DNA from: Pseudomonas sp. BMS12
GTDB lineage: Bacteria > Pseudomonadota > Gammaproteobacteria > Pseudomonadales > Pseudomonadaceae
Length of the DNA stretch: 64,000 nt
Direction: 5' to 3'
Assembly (NCBI RefSeq): GCF_001592875.1
Contig: NZ_LSOF01000024.1
Span: 1-64,000 of the forward strand
Under the pieces are notes generated by a model that ran no database searches, was not told the DNA's origin, and worked only from the letters and a program-made list of their open reading frames with translations. The position numbers were made by a program, and so were the translations under genes. The stretch's first letter is position 1; each line of letters begins with the position of its first letter. Below, one piece after another: positions 11,569 through 19,184 of the stretch.

Positions 11569-13020
11569 TTGATCCAGTTCCTAATCAACGGCGAGTTGCG
11601 CAGCGAGCAGCAACTCGACCCCAATGTCACCGTTCTCGACTACCTGCGCGAGCATGCGGGCAAGCCTGGCACCAAAGAGGGCTGTGGTTCCGGTGACTGC
11701 GGCGCCTGCACCGTGGTGGTCGGCGAGCTCGCCGGCGAGCCGGGGCGCGAGCGCATCCGCTACCGCACGCTCAATTCCTGCCTGACCTTCGTCGCGGCCC
11801 TGCACGGCAAGCAGCTGATCACCGTGGAGGACCTGCGCCACCAGGGCAAGCTGCACCAGGTGCAACAGGCGATGGTCGACTGCCACGGCTCGCAATGTGG
11901 TTTCTGTACTCCCGGCTTCGTCATGAGCCTGTTCGCCCTGCAGAAAGGCTCCGACGGCTACGACAAGGCGCAGACCATGGAGGCCCTGGCCGGCAACCTG
12001 TGCCGCTGCACCGGCTACCGGCCGATCATCGATGCCGCCGAGCAGGCCTGCTGCAACCGTCAGCCAGACCAGTTCGACGCCGCCGAGGCCGATACCGTGG
12101 CCAAACTCAAGGCCATCGCCCCACGCGAGACCGCGGAGCTGAACAGCGGCGACAAGCGCTGCCTGCTACCGCTGACCGCCGCCGACCTGGCCGAGCTGTA
12201 CAGCGCCAACCCGCAGGCGCGCCTGCTGGCCGGCGGCACCGACCTGGCACTGGAAGTCACCCAGTTTCACCGCGAGCTGCCGGTGATGATCTACGTCGGC
12301 CACATCGCCGAGATGAAGCGCATCGAGGTCAGCGCCAGCCATATTGAGATCGGCGCGGCCGCCCCGCTGTCCGACTGCTACGCGGTACTGAGTAACGAAT
12401 ACCCGGACTTCGGCGAGCTGCTGCACCGCTTCGCCTCGCTGCAGATCCGCAACCAGGGCACCCTGGGTGGCAATATCGCCAACGCCTCGCCGATCGGTGA
12501 CGCCCCGCCCCTGCTGATCGCGCTGGGTGCGCAGATCGTCCTGCGCAAGGGCAGCCAGAGCCGCACCCTGCCACTGGAAGACTACTTCCTCGATTACAAG
12601 GTCACCGCCCGCCAGGACGGTGAGTTCATCGAGAAGATCCTAGTCCCGCGCGCCAAGACAAATCAGGAGTTCCGCGCCTACAAGGTCTCCAAGCGCCTGG
12701 ACGACGACATTTCTGCGGTATGCGCGGCGATCAACCTGACCCTGGTCGACGGCACGGTGCGCGAAGCGCGCATTGCCTTCGGCGGCATGGCGGCAATTCC
12801 CAAGCGAGCCAGCGCCTGCGAGCAGGCCCTGACCGGCGCCGCCTGGTATCCGGGCAGCATTGAGCAGGCCTGCGAGGCCCTGGCCGAGGATTTCACCCCG
12901 CTCAGCGACTTCCGCGCCAGCCAGGAATACCGCCTGCTGGCCGCGCAGAACCTGCTGCGCCGCTGCTTCCTCGAACTGTACTCCCCTGAAGTGAAAACCC
13001 GGGTGACCGCCTATGTCTAA
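11569..13020 (+). CDS. xdhA: Xanthine dehydrogenase small subunit (2Fe-2S and FAD)
   Basis: The 483-aa subunit passes electrons from the molybdenum subunit to NAD+. Residues 1-~90 form the plant-type 2Fe-2S domain (GCGSGDCGACTVVV), and ~95-160 the all-helical 2Fe-2S domain (GSQCGFCTPGF, GNLCRCTGYRP). From ~190 on is the FAD domain (LLAGGTDLALEVT, LGGNIANASPIGD). The start is a TTG at 11569, seven bases after GGAGG; an ATG start is not available in place. Its 3' end overlaps xdhB by 8 bp. Two copies of a palindromic operator precede it. Confidence 0.97.
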   Translation: MIQFLINGELRSEQQLDPNVTVLDYLREHAGKPGTKEGCGSGDCGACTVVVGELAGEPGRERIRYRTLNSCLTFVAALHGKQLITVEDLRHQGKLHQVQQAMVDCHGSQCGFCTPGFVMSLFALQKGSDGYDKAQTMEALAGNLCRCTGYRPIIDAAEQACCNRQPDQFDAAEADTVAKLKAIAPRETAELNSGDKRCLLPLTAADLAELYSANPQARLLAGGTDLALEVTQFHRELPVMIYVGHIAEMKRIEVSASHIEIGAAAPLSDCYAVLSNEYPDFGELLHRFASLQIRNQGTLGGNIANASPIGDAPPLLIALGAQIVLRKGSQSRTLPLEDYFLDYKVTARQDGEFIEKILVPRAKTNQEFRAYKVSKRLDDDISAVCAAINLTLVDGTVREARIAFGGMAAIPKRASACEQALTGAAWYPGSIEQACEALAEDFTPLSDFRASQEYRLLAAQNLLRRCFLELYSPEVKTRVTAYV

Positions 13021-15409
13021 CCATCACGTCAGCAAGTCCCAGGCAGAGCTGGCCGAACTGTTCCGCGCCGGTATCACCACCGGCGTCGGCCGCAACGTCA
13101 AGCACGAGAGCGCCGACAAGCACGTCAGCGGCGAAGCGGTGTACATCGACGACCGTCTGGAATTCCCCAATCAGCTGCACGTCTACGCCCGCATGAGCGA
13201 GCGTGCCCACGCGCGCATCACCAGGCTGGACGTCACCCCCTGCTATGCCTTCCCCGGCGTAGCCATCGCTATCACCGCCCAGGATGTGCCCGGCCAGCTG
13301 GATATCGGCGCCGTGGCCCCCGGTGACCCGCTGCTGGCCGACGGCAAGGTCGAATACATCGGTCAGGTCGTTCTGGCGGTTGCCGCCGACAGCCTGGAGA
13401 CCGCGCGCAAGGCGGCCATGGCCGCCATCATCGAGTACGAGGACCTGGAGCCGGTGCTCGACGTGGTCGATGCTCTGCGCAAGAAGCATTTCGTGCTGGA
13501 CAGCCACCAGCACAAGATCGGCGACTCCAGCGCGGCGCTAGATCGCGCCAAGCACCGGATCAAGGGCAGCTTGCACATCGGCGGCCAGGAGCACTTCTAC
13601 CTGGAAACGCAGATTTCCTCGGTAATGCCCACCGAAGACGGCGGCATGCTGGTGTTCACCTCCACGCAGAACCCCACCGAAGTGCAGAAACTGGTCGCCG
13701 AAGTGCTCGGCGTGCCCATGCACAAGGTGGTGATCGACATGCGCCGCATGGGCGGTGGCTTCGGCGGCAAGGAAACCCAGGCGGCCGGCCCGGCCTGCCT
13801 CTGCGCGGTGATCGCCCAGCTGACCAAGCGCCCGACCAAGATGCGCCTGCCGCGCATGGAAGACATGACCATGACCGGCAAGCGCCACCCCTTCTACGTC
13901 GAGTACGAAGTGGGCTTCGATGACGACGGCCTGCTCAGCGGCATCGAGATGGACCTGGCCGGCAACTGCGGCTATTCCCCGGACCTGTCCGGCTCCATCG
14001 TCGACCGCGCCATGTTCCATTCGGACAACGCCTACTTCCTCGGCAACGCCACCATCAACGGCCATCGCTGCAAGACCAACACCGCGTCGAACACCGCCTA
14101 CCGCGGCTTCGGCGGCCCGCAGGGCATGGTCGCCATCGAGGAAGTGATGGATGCGGTCGCCCGCCACCTCGGCAAGGACCCGCTGGAGGTGCGCAAGCAC
14201 AACTACTACGGCAAGACCGAACGCAACGTCACCCACTACCACCAGACCGTCGAGCACAACGTCATTCACGAGATGACCGCCGAGCTGGAGGAAAGCTGCG
14301 AGTACACCAAGCGCCGCGAGGAAATCCGTGCCTTCAACGCCAGCAGCCCCGTGCTGAAGAAGGGCCTGGCGCTGACCCCGGTGAAGTTCGGCATCAGCTT
14401 CACCGCCAGCTTCCTCAACCAGGCTGGCGCGCTGATCCACGTCTATACCGACGGTTCGATCCACCTCAACCACGGCGGTACCGAGATGGGCCAGGGCCTC
14501 AACACCAAGGTCGCCCAGGTGGTAGCCGAGGTGTTCCAGGTCGATATCTCGCGCATCCAGATCACTGCCACCAACACCGACAAGGTGCCCAACACCTCGC
14601 CGACCGCCGCCTCCAGCGGCACAGACCTCAATGGCATGGCGGCCAAGAACGCGGCCGAGACCATCAAGCAGCGCCTGGTCGAGTTCCTGGTCAAGGAATA
14701 CCGCGTGACGGAAGAGGACGTGGAGTTCCGCAATGGCCAGGTGCGCGTGCGCGATCACTTCCTGTCGTTCGAGGAAACCATCCAGAAAGCCTATTTCGGC
14801 CAGGTGTCGCTCTCCAGCACCGGTTTCTACCGCACGCCGAAGATCTTCTACGACCGCAGCAAGGCCGCCGGCCGCCCCTTCTACTACTACGCCTTCGGCG
14901 TGGCCTGCGCGGAAGTGCTGGTCGATACCCTGACCGGCGAATACCGCATGTTGCGCACCGACATCCTGCACGACGTGGGTGACTCGCTGAACCCGGCCAT
15001 AGACATCGGCCAGGTCGAAGGCGCCTACGTGCAGGGCATGGGCTGGCTGACCACCGAGGAACTGGTGTGGAACGCCAAGGGCAAGCTGATGACCAACGGC
15101 CCGGCCAGCTACAAGATCCCGGCAATCGCCGACATGCCCATCGATCTGCGGGTCAAACTGGTGGAAAACCGCAAGAACCCGGAGCAGACCGTGTTCCACT
15201 CCAAGGCCGTGGGCGAGCCGCCGTTCATGCTCGGCATCGCCGCCTGGTGCGCCCTCAAGGACGCCGTCGCCAGCCTGGCCGACTACCGCGTACAACCGCA
15301 GATCGACGCCCCGGCCACCCCGGAACGCGTGCTGTGGGGCGTGGAACAGATGCGCAAGCTGAAGCAGACCGCCAAGAGTGCCAGCGCCGTTGCGGTAGAG
15401 CCGGCCTAA
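13013..15409 (+). CDS. xdhB: Xanthine dehydrogenase large subunit (molybdopterin)
   Basis: The 798-aa catalytic subunit hydroxylates hypoxanthine and xanthine to urate. Moco-binding motifs are visible: GGGFGGKE (near residue 245), AYRGFGGPQG, GTEMGQGLNTK and the C-terminal GEPPFMLG, whose Glu is the catalytic base of the family. The order and split (FeS/FAD subunit, then Moco subunit) match Rhodobacter-type XdhAB. It is translationally coupled to xdhA. A strong hairpin follows its stop. Confidence 0.98.
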   Translation: MSNHHVSKSQAELAELFRAGITTGVGRNVKHESADKHVSGEAVYIDDRLEFPNQLHVYARMSERAHARITRLDVTPCYAFPGVAIAITAQDVPGQLDIGAVAPGDPLLADGKVEYIGQVVLAVAADSLETARKAAMAAIIEYEDLEPVLDVVDALRKKHFVLDSHQHKIGDSSAALDRAKHRIKGSLHIGGQEHFYLETQISSVMPTEDGGMLVFTSTQNPTEVQKLVAEVLGVPMHKVVIDMRRMGGGFGGKETQAAGPACLCAVIAQLTKRPTKMRLPRMEDMTMTGKRHPFYVEYEVGFDDDGLLSGIEMDLAGNCGYSPDLSGSIVDRAMFHSDNAYFLGNATINGHRCKTNTASNTAYRGFGGPQGMVAIEEVMDAVARHLGKDPLEVRKHNYYGKTERNVTHYHQTVEHNVIHEMTAELEESCEYTKRREEIRAFNASSPVLKKGLALTPVKFGISFTASFLNQAGALIHVYTDGSIHLNHGGTEMGQGLNTKVAQVVAEVFQVDISRIQITATNTDKVPNTSPTAASSGTDLNGMAAKNAAETIKQRLVEFLVKEYRVTEEDVEFRNGQVRVRDHFLSFEETIQKAYFGQVSLSSTGFYRTPKIFYDRSKAAGRPFYYYAFGVACAEVLVDTLTGEYRMLRTDILHDVGDSLNPAIDIGQVEGAYVQGMGWLTTEELVWNAKGKLMTNGPASYKIPAIADMPIDLRVKLVENRKNPEQTVFHSKAVGEPPFMLGIAAWCALKDAVASLADYRVQPQIDAPATPERVLWGVEQMRKLKQTAKSASAVAVEPA

Positions 15410-15417
15410 CGTCAAGC

Positions 15418-15442
15418 GTGGCCCGGAAGCGATCCGGGCCAC
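15418..15442. repeat. REP-like hairpin after xdhB
   Basis: GTGGCCCGGA and TCCGGGCCAC form a ten-bp perfect stem around AGCGA. It resembles the GTAGCCCGGAT-type REP units common in pseudomonads. No U-run follows, so it probably stabilises the xdhAB mRNA rather than ending transcription. Confidence 0.6.
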
Positions 15443-15468
15443 GCGCGACCTCGATCAGGTGTAGAACA

Positions 15469-15594
15469 ATGACAAAACACACCACAAACAAACCCCAAGA
15501 GCAGCGGCCGGTGCCGTTGCTGGAACCGTCGCTGAGCAACTGGCGCCTGCCGCGCCCAGGACAGACCTCGCCGACCTGGAGGCTGAGCAAATGA
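15469..15594 (+). CDS. Possible small ORF (41 aa) translationally coupled to xdhC
   Basis: An ATG at 15469 opens a 41-codon frame whose TGA overlaps the xdhC ATG as ATGA. The predicted peptide is basic, rich in Pro, Thr and Trp, and has no membrane segment (starts MTKHTTNKPQEQRPVP, ends SPTWRLSK). The upstream ribosome site is weak (CAGGTG). It could be a coupling leader for xdhC or chance. I recognise no family. Confidence 0.35.
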   Translation: MTKHTTNKPQEQRPVPLLEPSLSNWRLPRPGQTSPTWRLSK

Positions 15595-16427
15595 GCTGGA
15601 TCAGCGCCCTCGCCGAACTGCAGCAGCAGGGAGAAGCCTGCGTGCTGGTCACCATCATCGAGGAACAGGGCTCGACGCCCCGCAACTCCGGCTCGAAGAT
15701 GGTGGTCACCGCGGAACGCATCTTCGAGACCATCGGTGGCGGGCACCTGGAGTTCAAGGCCATGGAACTGGCTCGCGAAATGCTCGCCTCGCGCACTCAG
15801 GACACCCGCCTGGAGCGTTTCAGCCTCGGCGCCAGCCTCGGCCAGTGCTGCGGCGGCGCCACCGTGCTGCTGTTCGAGCCCATGGGCCAGCCGCAGGCGC
15901 ATGTCGCCCTGTTCGGCGCCGGCCATGTCGGCCGCGCCCTGATCCCCCTGCTCGCCAGCCTGCCGCTGAAGGTGCGCTGGATCGACTCGCGCGACAGCGA
16001 GTTTCCCGAGCACATCCCGCCGGGCGTCGAGAAGGTGCTCAGCGAGGAGGTGGTCGATGAAGTGGAGAACATGCCGCCCGGCAGCTACTTCATCGTCATG
16101 ACCCACAACCACCAGCTCGACCTGGAGCTGACCCAGGCCATCCTCGAACGCGGCGACTTCGCCTACTACGGCCTGATCGGCTCGAAGACCAAGCGTGTCA
16201 AGTTCGAGCACCGCCTGCGCGAGCGCGGCTTCGCCGCCGAGCTGCTACAGCGCATGCGCTGCCCGATGGGCCTACCGGAGGTCAAAGGCAAGCTGCCGAC
16301 GGAGATCGCCATCTCCATCGCCGGCGAGGTCATCGCCCAGTACAACGCCCATTTCGGCCAGGACACTCGCAAGGGCGCCTCGACCGTCAGCCGCCTGCTG
16401 CCGGATTCGCGCCGCGCCAAGTCCTGA
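15591..16427 (+). CDS. xdhC: Xanthine dehydrogenase accessory protein XdhC
   Basis: The 278-aa chaperone binds sulfurated molybdenum cofactor and inserts it into XdhB. Typical motifs: EEQGSTPRNSGSKMVV (about 21-36), the IGGGHLE segment, a Cys-containing SLGQCCGGATVLLFE, and a C-terminal Rossmann domain (VALFGAGHVGRAL) ending with the PTEIAISIAGEV motif. GGAGG precedes the ATG. It lies 181 bases after xdhB and just ahead of guaD, so it is probably in the same transcript. Confidence 0.96.
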   Translation: MSWISALAELQQQGEACVLVTIIEEQGSTPRNSGSKMVVTAERIFETIGGGHLEFKAMELAREMLASRTQDTRLERFSLGASLGQCCGGATVLLFEPMGQPQAHVALFGAGHVGRALIPLLASLPLKVRWIDSRDSEFPEHIPPGVEKVLSEEVVDEVENMPPGSYFIVMTHNHQLDLELTQAILERGDFAYYGLIGSKTKRVKFEHRLRERGFAAELLQRMRCPMGLPEVKGKLPTEIAISIAGEVIAQYNAHFGQDTRKGASTVSRLLPDSRRAKS

Positions 16428-16508
16428 ACCCATAATCCAAGGCCGGATGCGTGCGCGTGTCCGGCTGTCGCACGGCCGCCGTGAAGGCCACAGAACCACG
16501 GAAACGAC

Positions 16509-17813
16509 ATGACGCAGAACCTGAAAGCCTACCGCGCCGCAATCCTGCACAGCCTTGCCGACCCCACTGAGGTGGGCGTCGAGGCGTCCTACCAGTATTT
16601 CGCCGACGGCATCCTGCTGGTCGAGGATGGTCGCGTGGTCGAGGTTGGCGCCGCCGAGGCCCTGCTGCCGCGCCTGCAGGGCGTGGAGGTAGGCGAATAC
16701 CGCGACGCACTGATCACCCCCGGCTTCATCGACACCCACATCCATTACCCGCAGACCGGCATGATCGCCTCCTACGGCGAGCAGCTGCTGGACTGGCTGA
16801 ACACCTACACCTTCCCCACCGAGCGCCAGTTCGCCGACAAGGCGCATGCGGCCGACGTGGCCGGCATCTTCCTCAAGGAACTGCTGCGCAACGGCACCAC
16901 CACCGCGCTGGTGTTCGGCAGCGTGCACAAGGCCTCGGTGGATGCCTTCTTCGAGGCGGCCCAGGCACTCGATTTGCGCATGATTGCCGGCAAGGTGCTG
17001 ATGGATCGCAACGCCCCGGATTACCTGACCGACACTGCGGAGTCGGGCTACGCCGAGAGCAAGGAGCTGATCGAACGCTGGCACGGCAAGGGTCGCCTGC
17101 ACTATGCCGTCACCCCGCGCTTTGCCCCGACCAGCACGCCCGAGCAGCTGGAGCTGGCGGGCAAGTTGTTCGCCGAATACCCGGATCTGTACATGCACAC
17201 CCACCTGTCCGAGAACCGCAAGGAGATCGAGTGGGTCAAGGAGCTGTTCCCGGCACGCAAGGGCTATCTGGATGTCTACGACCACCATGGCCTGATCGGC
17301 CCGCGCGCGGTGTTCGCCCACGGCGTGCACCTGTGCGACGAGGAATGTGCGCGCCTCGGCGAAACCGGCTCGGCGGTGGCCTTCTGCCCGACGTCCAACC
17401 TGTTCCTCGGCAGCGGCCTGTTCGATCTGCAGAAGCTGGAGCGGCATGGCGTGCGCGTAGGCCTGGGCACCGATGTCGGCGCCGGCACCAGCTTCAGCCA
17501 GCTGCAGTCGCTGAACGAGGCCTACAAGATCATGCAACTGCAGGGCAACAAGCTCGACCCTTTCAAATCGCTGTACCTGGCCACCCTGGGCAGCGCCCGC
17601 GCCCTGTACCTGGACCAGCACATCGGCAACTTCGAAGCGGGTAAAGATGCCGACTTCGTGGTAATCGACTACAACGCCACTCCGCTGTTGAGCTACCGCA
17701 TGCAGCAGGCGCGCAGCCTGGAGGAGCGGCTGTTCGCGCTGACCATCCTCGGCGACGATCGTGTCATCCGCGAAACCTTCGCCGCCGGACGCTCGGTGCA
17801 CCAGCGCGATTGA
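16509..17813 (+). CDS. guaD: Guanine deaminase
   Basis: The 434-aa amidohydrolase converts guanine to xanthine and ammonia, feeding XdhAB. Zinc ligands and catalytic residues appear in order: FIDTHIHYPQ (near residue 78), MHTHLSEN, VFAHGVHL and GLGTDVGAG. The length matches bacterial GuaD. It lies 81 bp after xdhC and is followed by a REP-like inverted repeat and a bidirectional terminator. Confidence 0.96.
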   Translation: MTQNLKAYRAAILHSLADPTEVGVEASYQYFADGILLVEDGRVVEVGAAEALLPRLQGVEVGEYRDALITPGFIDTHIHYPQTGMIASYGEQLLDWLNTYTFPTERQFADKAHAADVAGIFLKELLRNGTTTALVFGSVHKASVDAFFEAAQALDLRMIAGKVLMDRNAPDYLTDTAESGYAESKELIERWHGKGRLHYAVTPRFAPTSTPEQLELAGKLFAEYPDLYMHTHLSENRKEIEWVKELFPARKGYLDVYDHHGLIGPRAVFAHGVHLCDEECARLGETGSAVAFCPTSNLFLGSGLFDLQKLERHGVRVGLGTDVGAGTSFSQLQSLNEAYKIMQLQGNKLDPFKSLYLATLGSARALYLDQHIGNFEAGKDADFVVIDYNATPLLSYRMQQARSLEERLFALTILGDDRVIRETFAAGRSVHQRD

Positions 17814-17854
17814 TCTTGCTGAGCGGGAGCCGGTCAGCAGCGAGCAGATGCAGG

Positions 17855-17915
17855 AGGGGCCTTGGCCGCGACTCAGGCAGCACAGAAGCGTCGCGGCCAA
17901 GGCCCCTCCTACGAG
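17855..17915. repeat. REP-like inverted repeat doublet
   Basis: AGGAGGGGCCTTGGCCGCGA and its near-complement TCGCGGCCAAGGCCCCTCCT lie about 20 bp apart, a long imperfect stem. The unit is a variant of the Pseudomonas TGTAGGAGCGGCTTCAGCCGCGA repeat and recurs at 21.35-21.55 kb. Confidence 0.75.
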
Positions 17916-17978
17916 CTTGAGTGTCGGGTATGGCATCAGTGGATGCTGATTGCCCTGCCACAAACAGCACAAACAAAA

Positions 17979-18003
17979 AGGCCCCGCATTGCGGGGCCTT
18001 TTT
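17979..18003. terminator. Bidirectional terminator between guaD and gntR
   Basis: AGGCCCCGC and GCGGGGCCT form a stem around ATT. It is flanked by A-run and T-run, so it can end both the plus-strand guaD and the minus-strand regulator transcript. Confidence 0.9.
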
Positions 18004-18016
18004 GTTACGACGCTGA

Positions 18017-18793
18017 TCAGGCGCTGCGCGAAGCGCGAGGCGCCTTCTTCTTGCCTTGCAGCAGGTGCGAGAACACTGCATGCAGGTCGTCGGTAGCGTT
18101 GTCGTCTTCCAGGTTGAGCTTGGCGTCGACGCTGTCCATGTGGCGCATCATCAGCCCCACGGCGCGCTCGACGTCGCGCGCCTCGATGGCGTCGATCACC
18201 TGGTCGTGCTCGTCGTCCGAGCAATGGGTGCGGTTGCTGCTCTCGTACAGCGCGATGATCAGCGACGTCTGCGACACCAGGCTGCGCAGGAAGCCAACCA
18301 GAGTCTGGTTGCCTCCAGCTTCGGCCAGCTTGAGGTGGAATTCGCCGGACAGGCGGATGCCCTTGGCGCGGTCACCCTGGGCGAAGCAGGCGCGCTCGTC
18401 CTGCACCATCTGCCGCAAACCAGCGATCTGTGCCGGGGTGGCATGCAAGCAGGCCAGCTCGGTAATGGCGCGTTCGATCATGCGGCGGGCATAGAAGATC
18501 TGCCGCGCCTCGTCGGCACCGGGACTGGCGACCACCGCGCCCCGGTTCGGGCGCAGCGATACCACGCCCTCATGGGCCAGGCGCGACAGGGCACGACGGA
18601 TAATGGTGCGACTGACACCGAAAATTTCGCCGAGGGCTTCCTCGCTCAGCTTGGTGCCGGGCGCCAGGCGCTGTTCGAGGATTGCCTCGAAGATGTGCGC
18701 ATAGACGACCTCGTCCTGGGTACCGGCGCGCACGGCCTTGGCGGCACGCGGAGTCTTGCTCAGAGATTGCACTGCTTCGTTCATGTGGCTCAC
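18017..18793 (-). CDS. GntR-family (FadR/FCD type) transcriptional regulator of purine catabolism
   Basis: The 258-aa regulator has a winged helix-turn-helix (about 25-95; LSEEALGEIFGVSRTIIRRALSRLAHEGVV) and a C-terminal all-helical FCD ligand domain (about 100-230) with metal-binding-type His residues. The start is uncertain: GTG at 18793, or the ATG three codons later. A TTGTACACAA site lies about 95 bp upstream, suggesting autoregulation. FCD-type GntR proteins commonly bind TTGTATACAA-like palindromes (B. subtilis GntR does), and that motif recurs at most purine promoters here. It is therefore the likely master regulator, by inference. The inducer is unknown. Confidence 0.93.
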   Translation of the reverse strand: MSHMNEAVQSLSKTPRAAKAVRAGTQDEVVYAHIFEAILEQRLAPGTKLSEEALGEIFGVSRTIIRRALSRLAHEGVVSLRPNRGAVVASPGADEARQIFYARRMIERAITELACLHATPAQIAGLRQMVQDERACFAQGDRAKGIRLSGEFHLKLAEAGGNQTLVGFLRSLVSQTSLIIALYESSNRTHCSDDEHDQVIDAIEARDVERAVGLMMRHMDSVDAKLNLEDDNATDDLHAVFSHLLQGKKKAPRASRSA

Positions 18794-18887
18794 GTGAGAG
18801 AAATAAGGAATCTCGCTGGCGCGACACTACGCCGAAGACAGGGTTGTTGACCAGTGTCTCATCGCGCAGATCGCTCGATTGCCGGCA

Positions 18888-18897
18888 TTGTACACAA
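18888..18897. promoter_or_regulatory. TGTNNACA operator site 1 (gntR promoter)
   Basis: TTGTACACAA lies about 95 bp upstream of the GntR-family gene. It is one of ten intergenic copies of TGTATACA/TGTACACA between 18 and 42 kb. Confidence 0.65.
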
Positions 18898-19016
18898 AAC
18901 TTTCGCCACAGCCACGCACCCCAGCGCCCATGCGGCTTCCAGCCTACCCACAAAGTCTCGCGAGCTGCATAGAAGTCTTTGCGAGGTTGTTTTGCAGATT
19001 TCAGAGAAAACATTAA

Positions 19017-19044
19017 TTGACTTTTTTGTACACAAAAAGATAAT
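19017..19044 (+). promoter_or_regulatory. Sigma-70 promoter of the first NCS2 permease
   Basis: TTGACT (19017-19022) and GATAAT (19039-19044) are 16 bp apart. The predicted start is near 19051, leaving a ~135-nt leader before the GTG at 19185. Confidence 0.65.
19026..19035. promoter_or_regulatory. TGTNNACA operator site 2 (in the permease promoter spacer)
   Basis: TTGTACACAA, flanked by T- and A-runs, lies exactly between the -35 and -10 elements. A bound protein would exclude RNA polymerase. Confidence 0.7.
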
Positions 19045-19059
19045 CCAACTGCACACTTC

Positions 19060-19075
19060 CTGACCTAAAAGTCAG
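19060..19075. promoter_or_regulatory. Palindromic operator 3 (RutR-like motif)
   Basis: CTGACCTAAAAGTCAG matches the two sites before xdhA (consensus YTGACYTNNAAGTCAG). It lies just downstream of the predicted transcription start of the permease gene. Confidence 0.7.
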
Positions 19076-19184
19076 AAAAAGGCACAGCCCCGTGAGGCAA
19101 CGCACCTCAAGTCGACGCCAGCGCAAGGAACACAGGTAACCAGCCAGGCGAGCGACCAACAACAAACAACGAGAGGTACCAGCT

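Noticed and set aside
13538-15442. 634-codon open frame opposite xdhB
   Set aside because: Antisense to a well-conserved gene, no ribosome site, and His/Val/Gly/Asp-rich sequence typical of reverse-complement artefacts.
15418-15442. Hairpin after xdhB as a rho-independent terminator
   Set aside because: The stem is strong but no U-run follows, and xdhC just downstream needs transcription.
16272-18224. 650-codon open frame opposite guaD
   Set aside because: Overlaps guaD, its terminator and part of gntR; no recognisable motifs.
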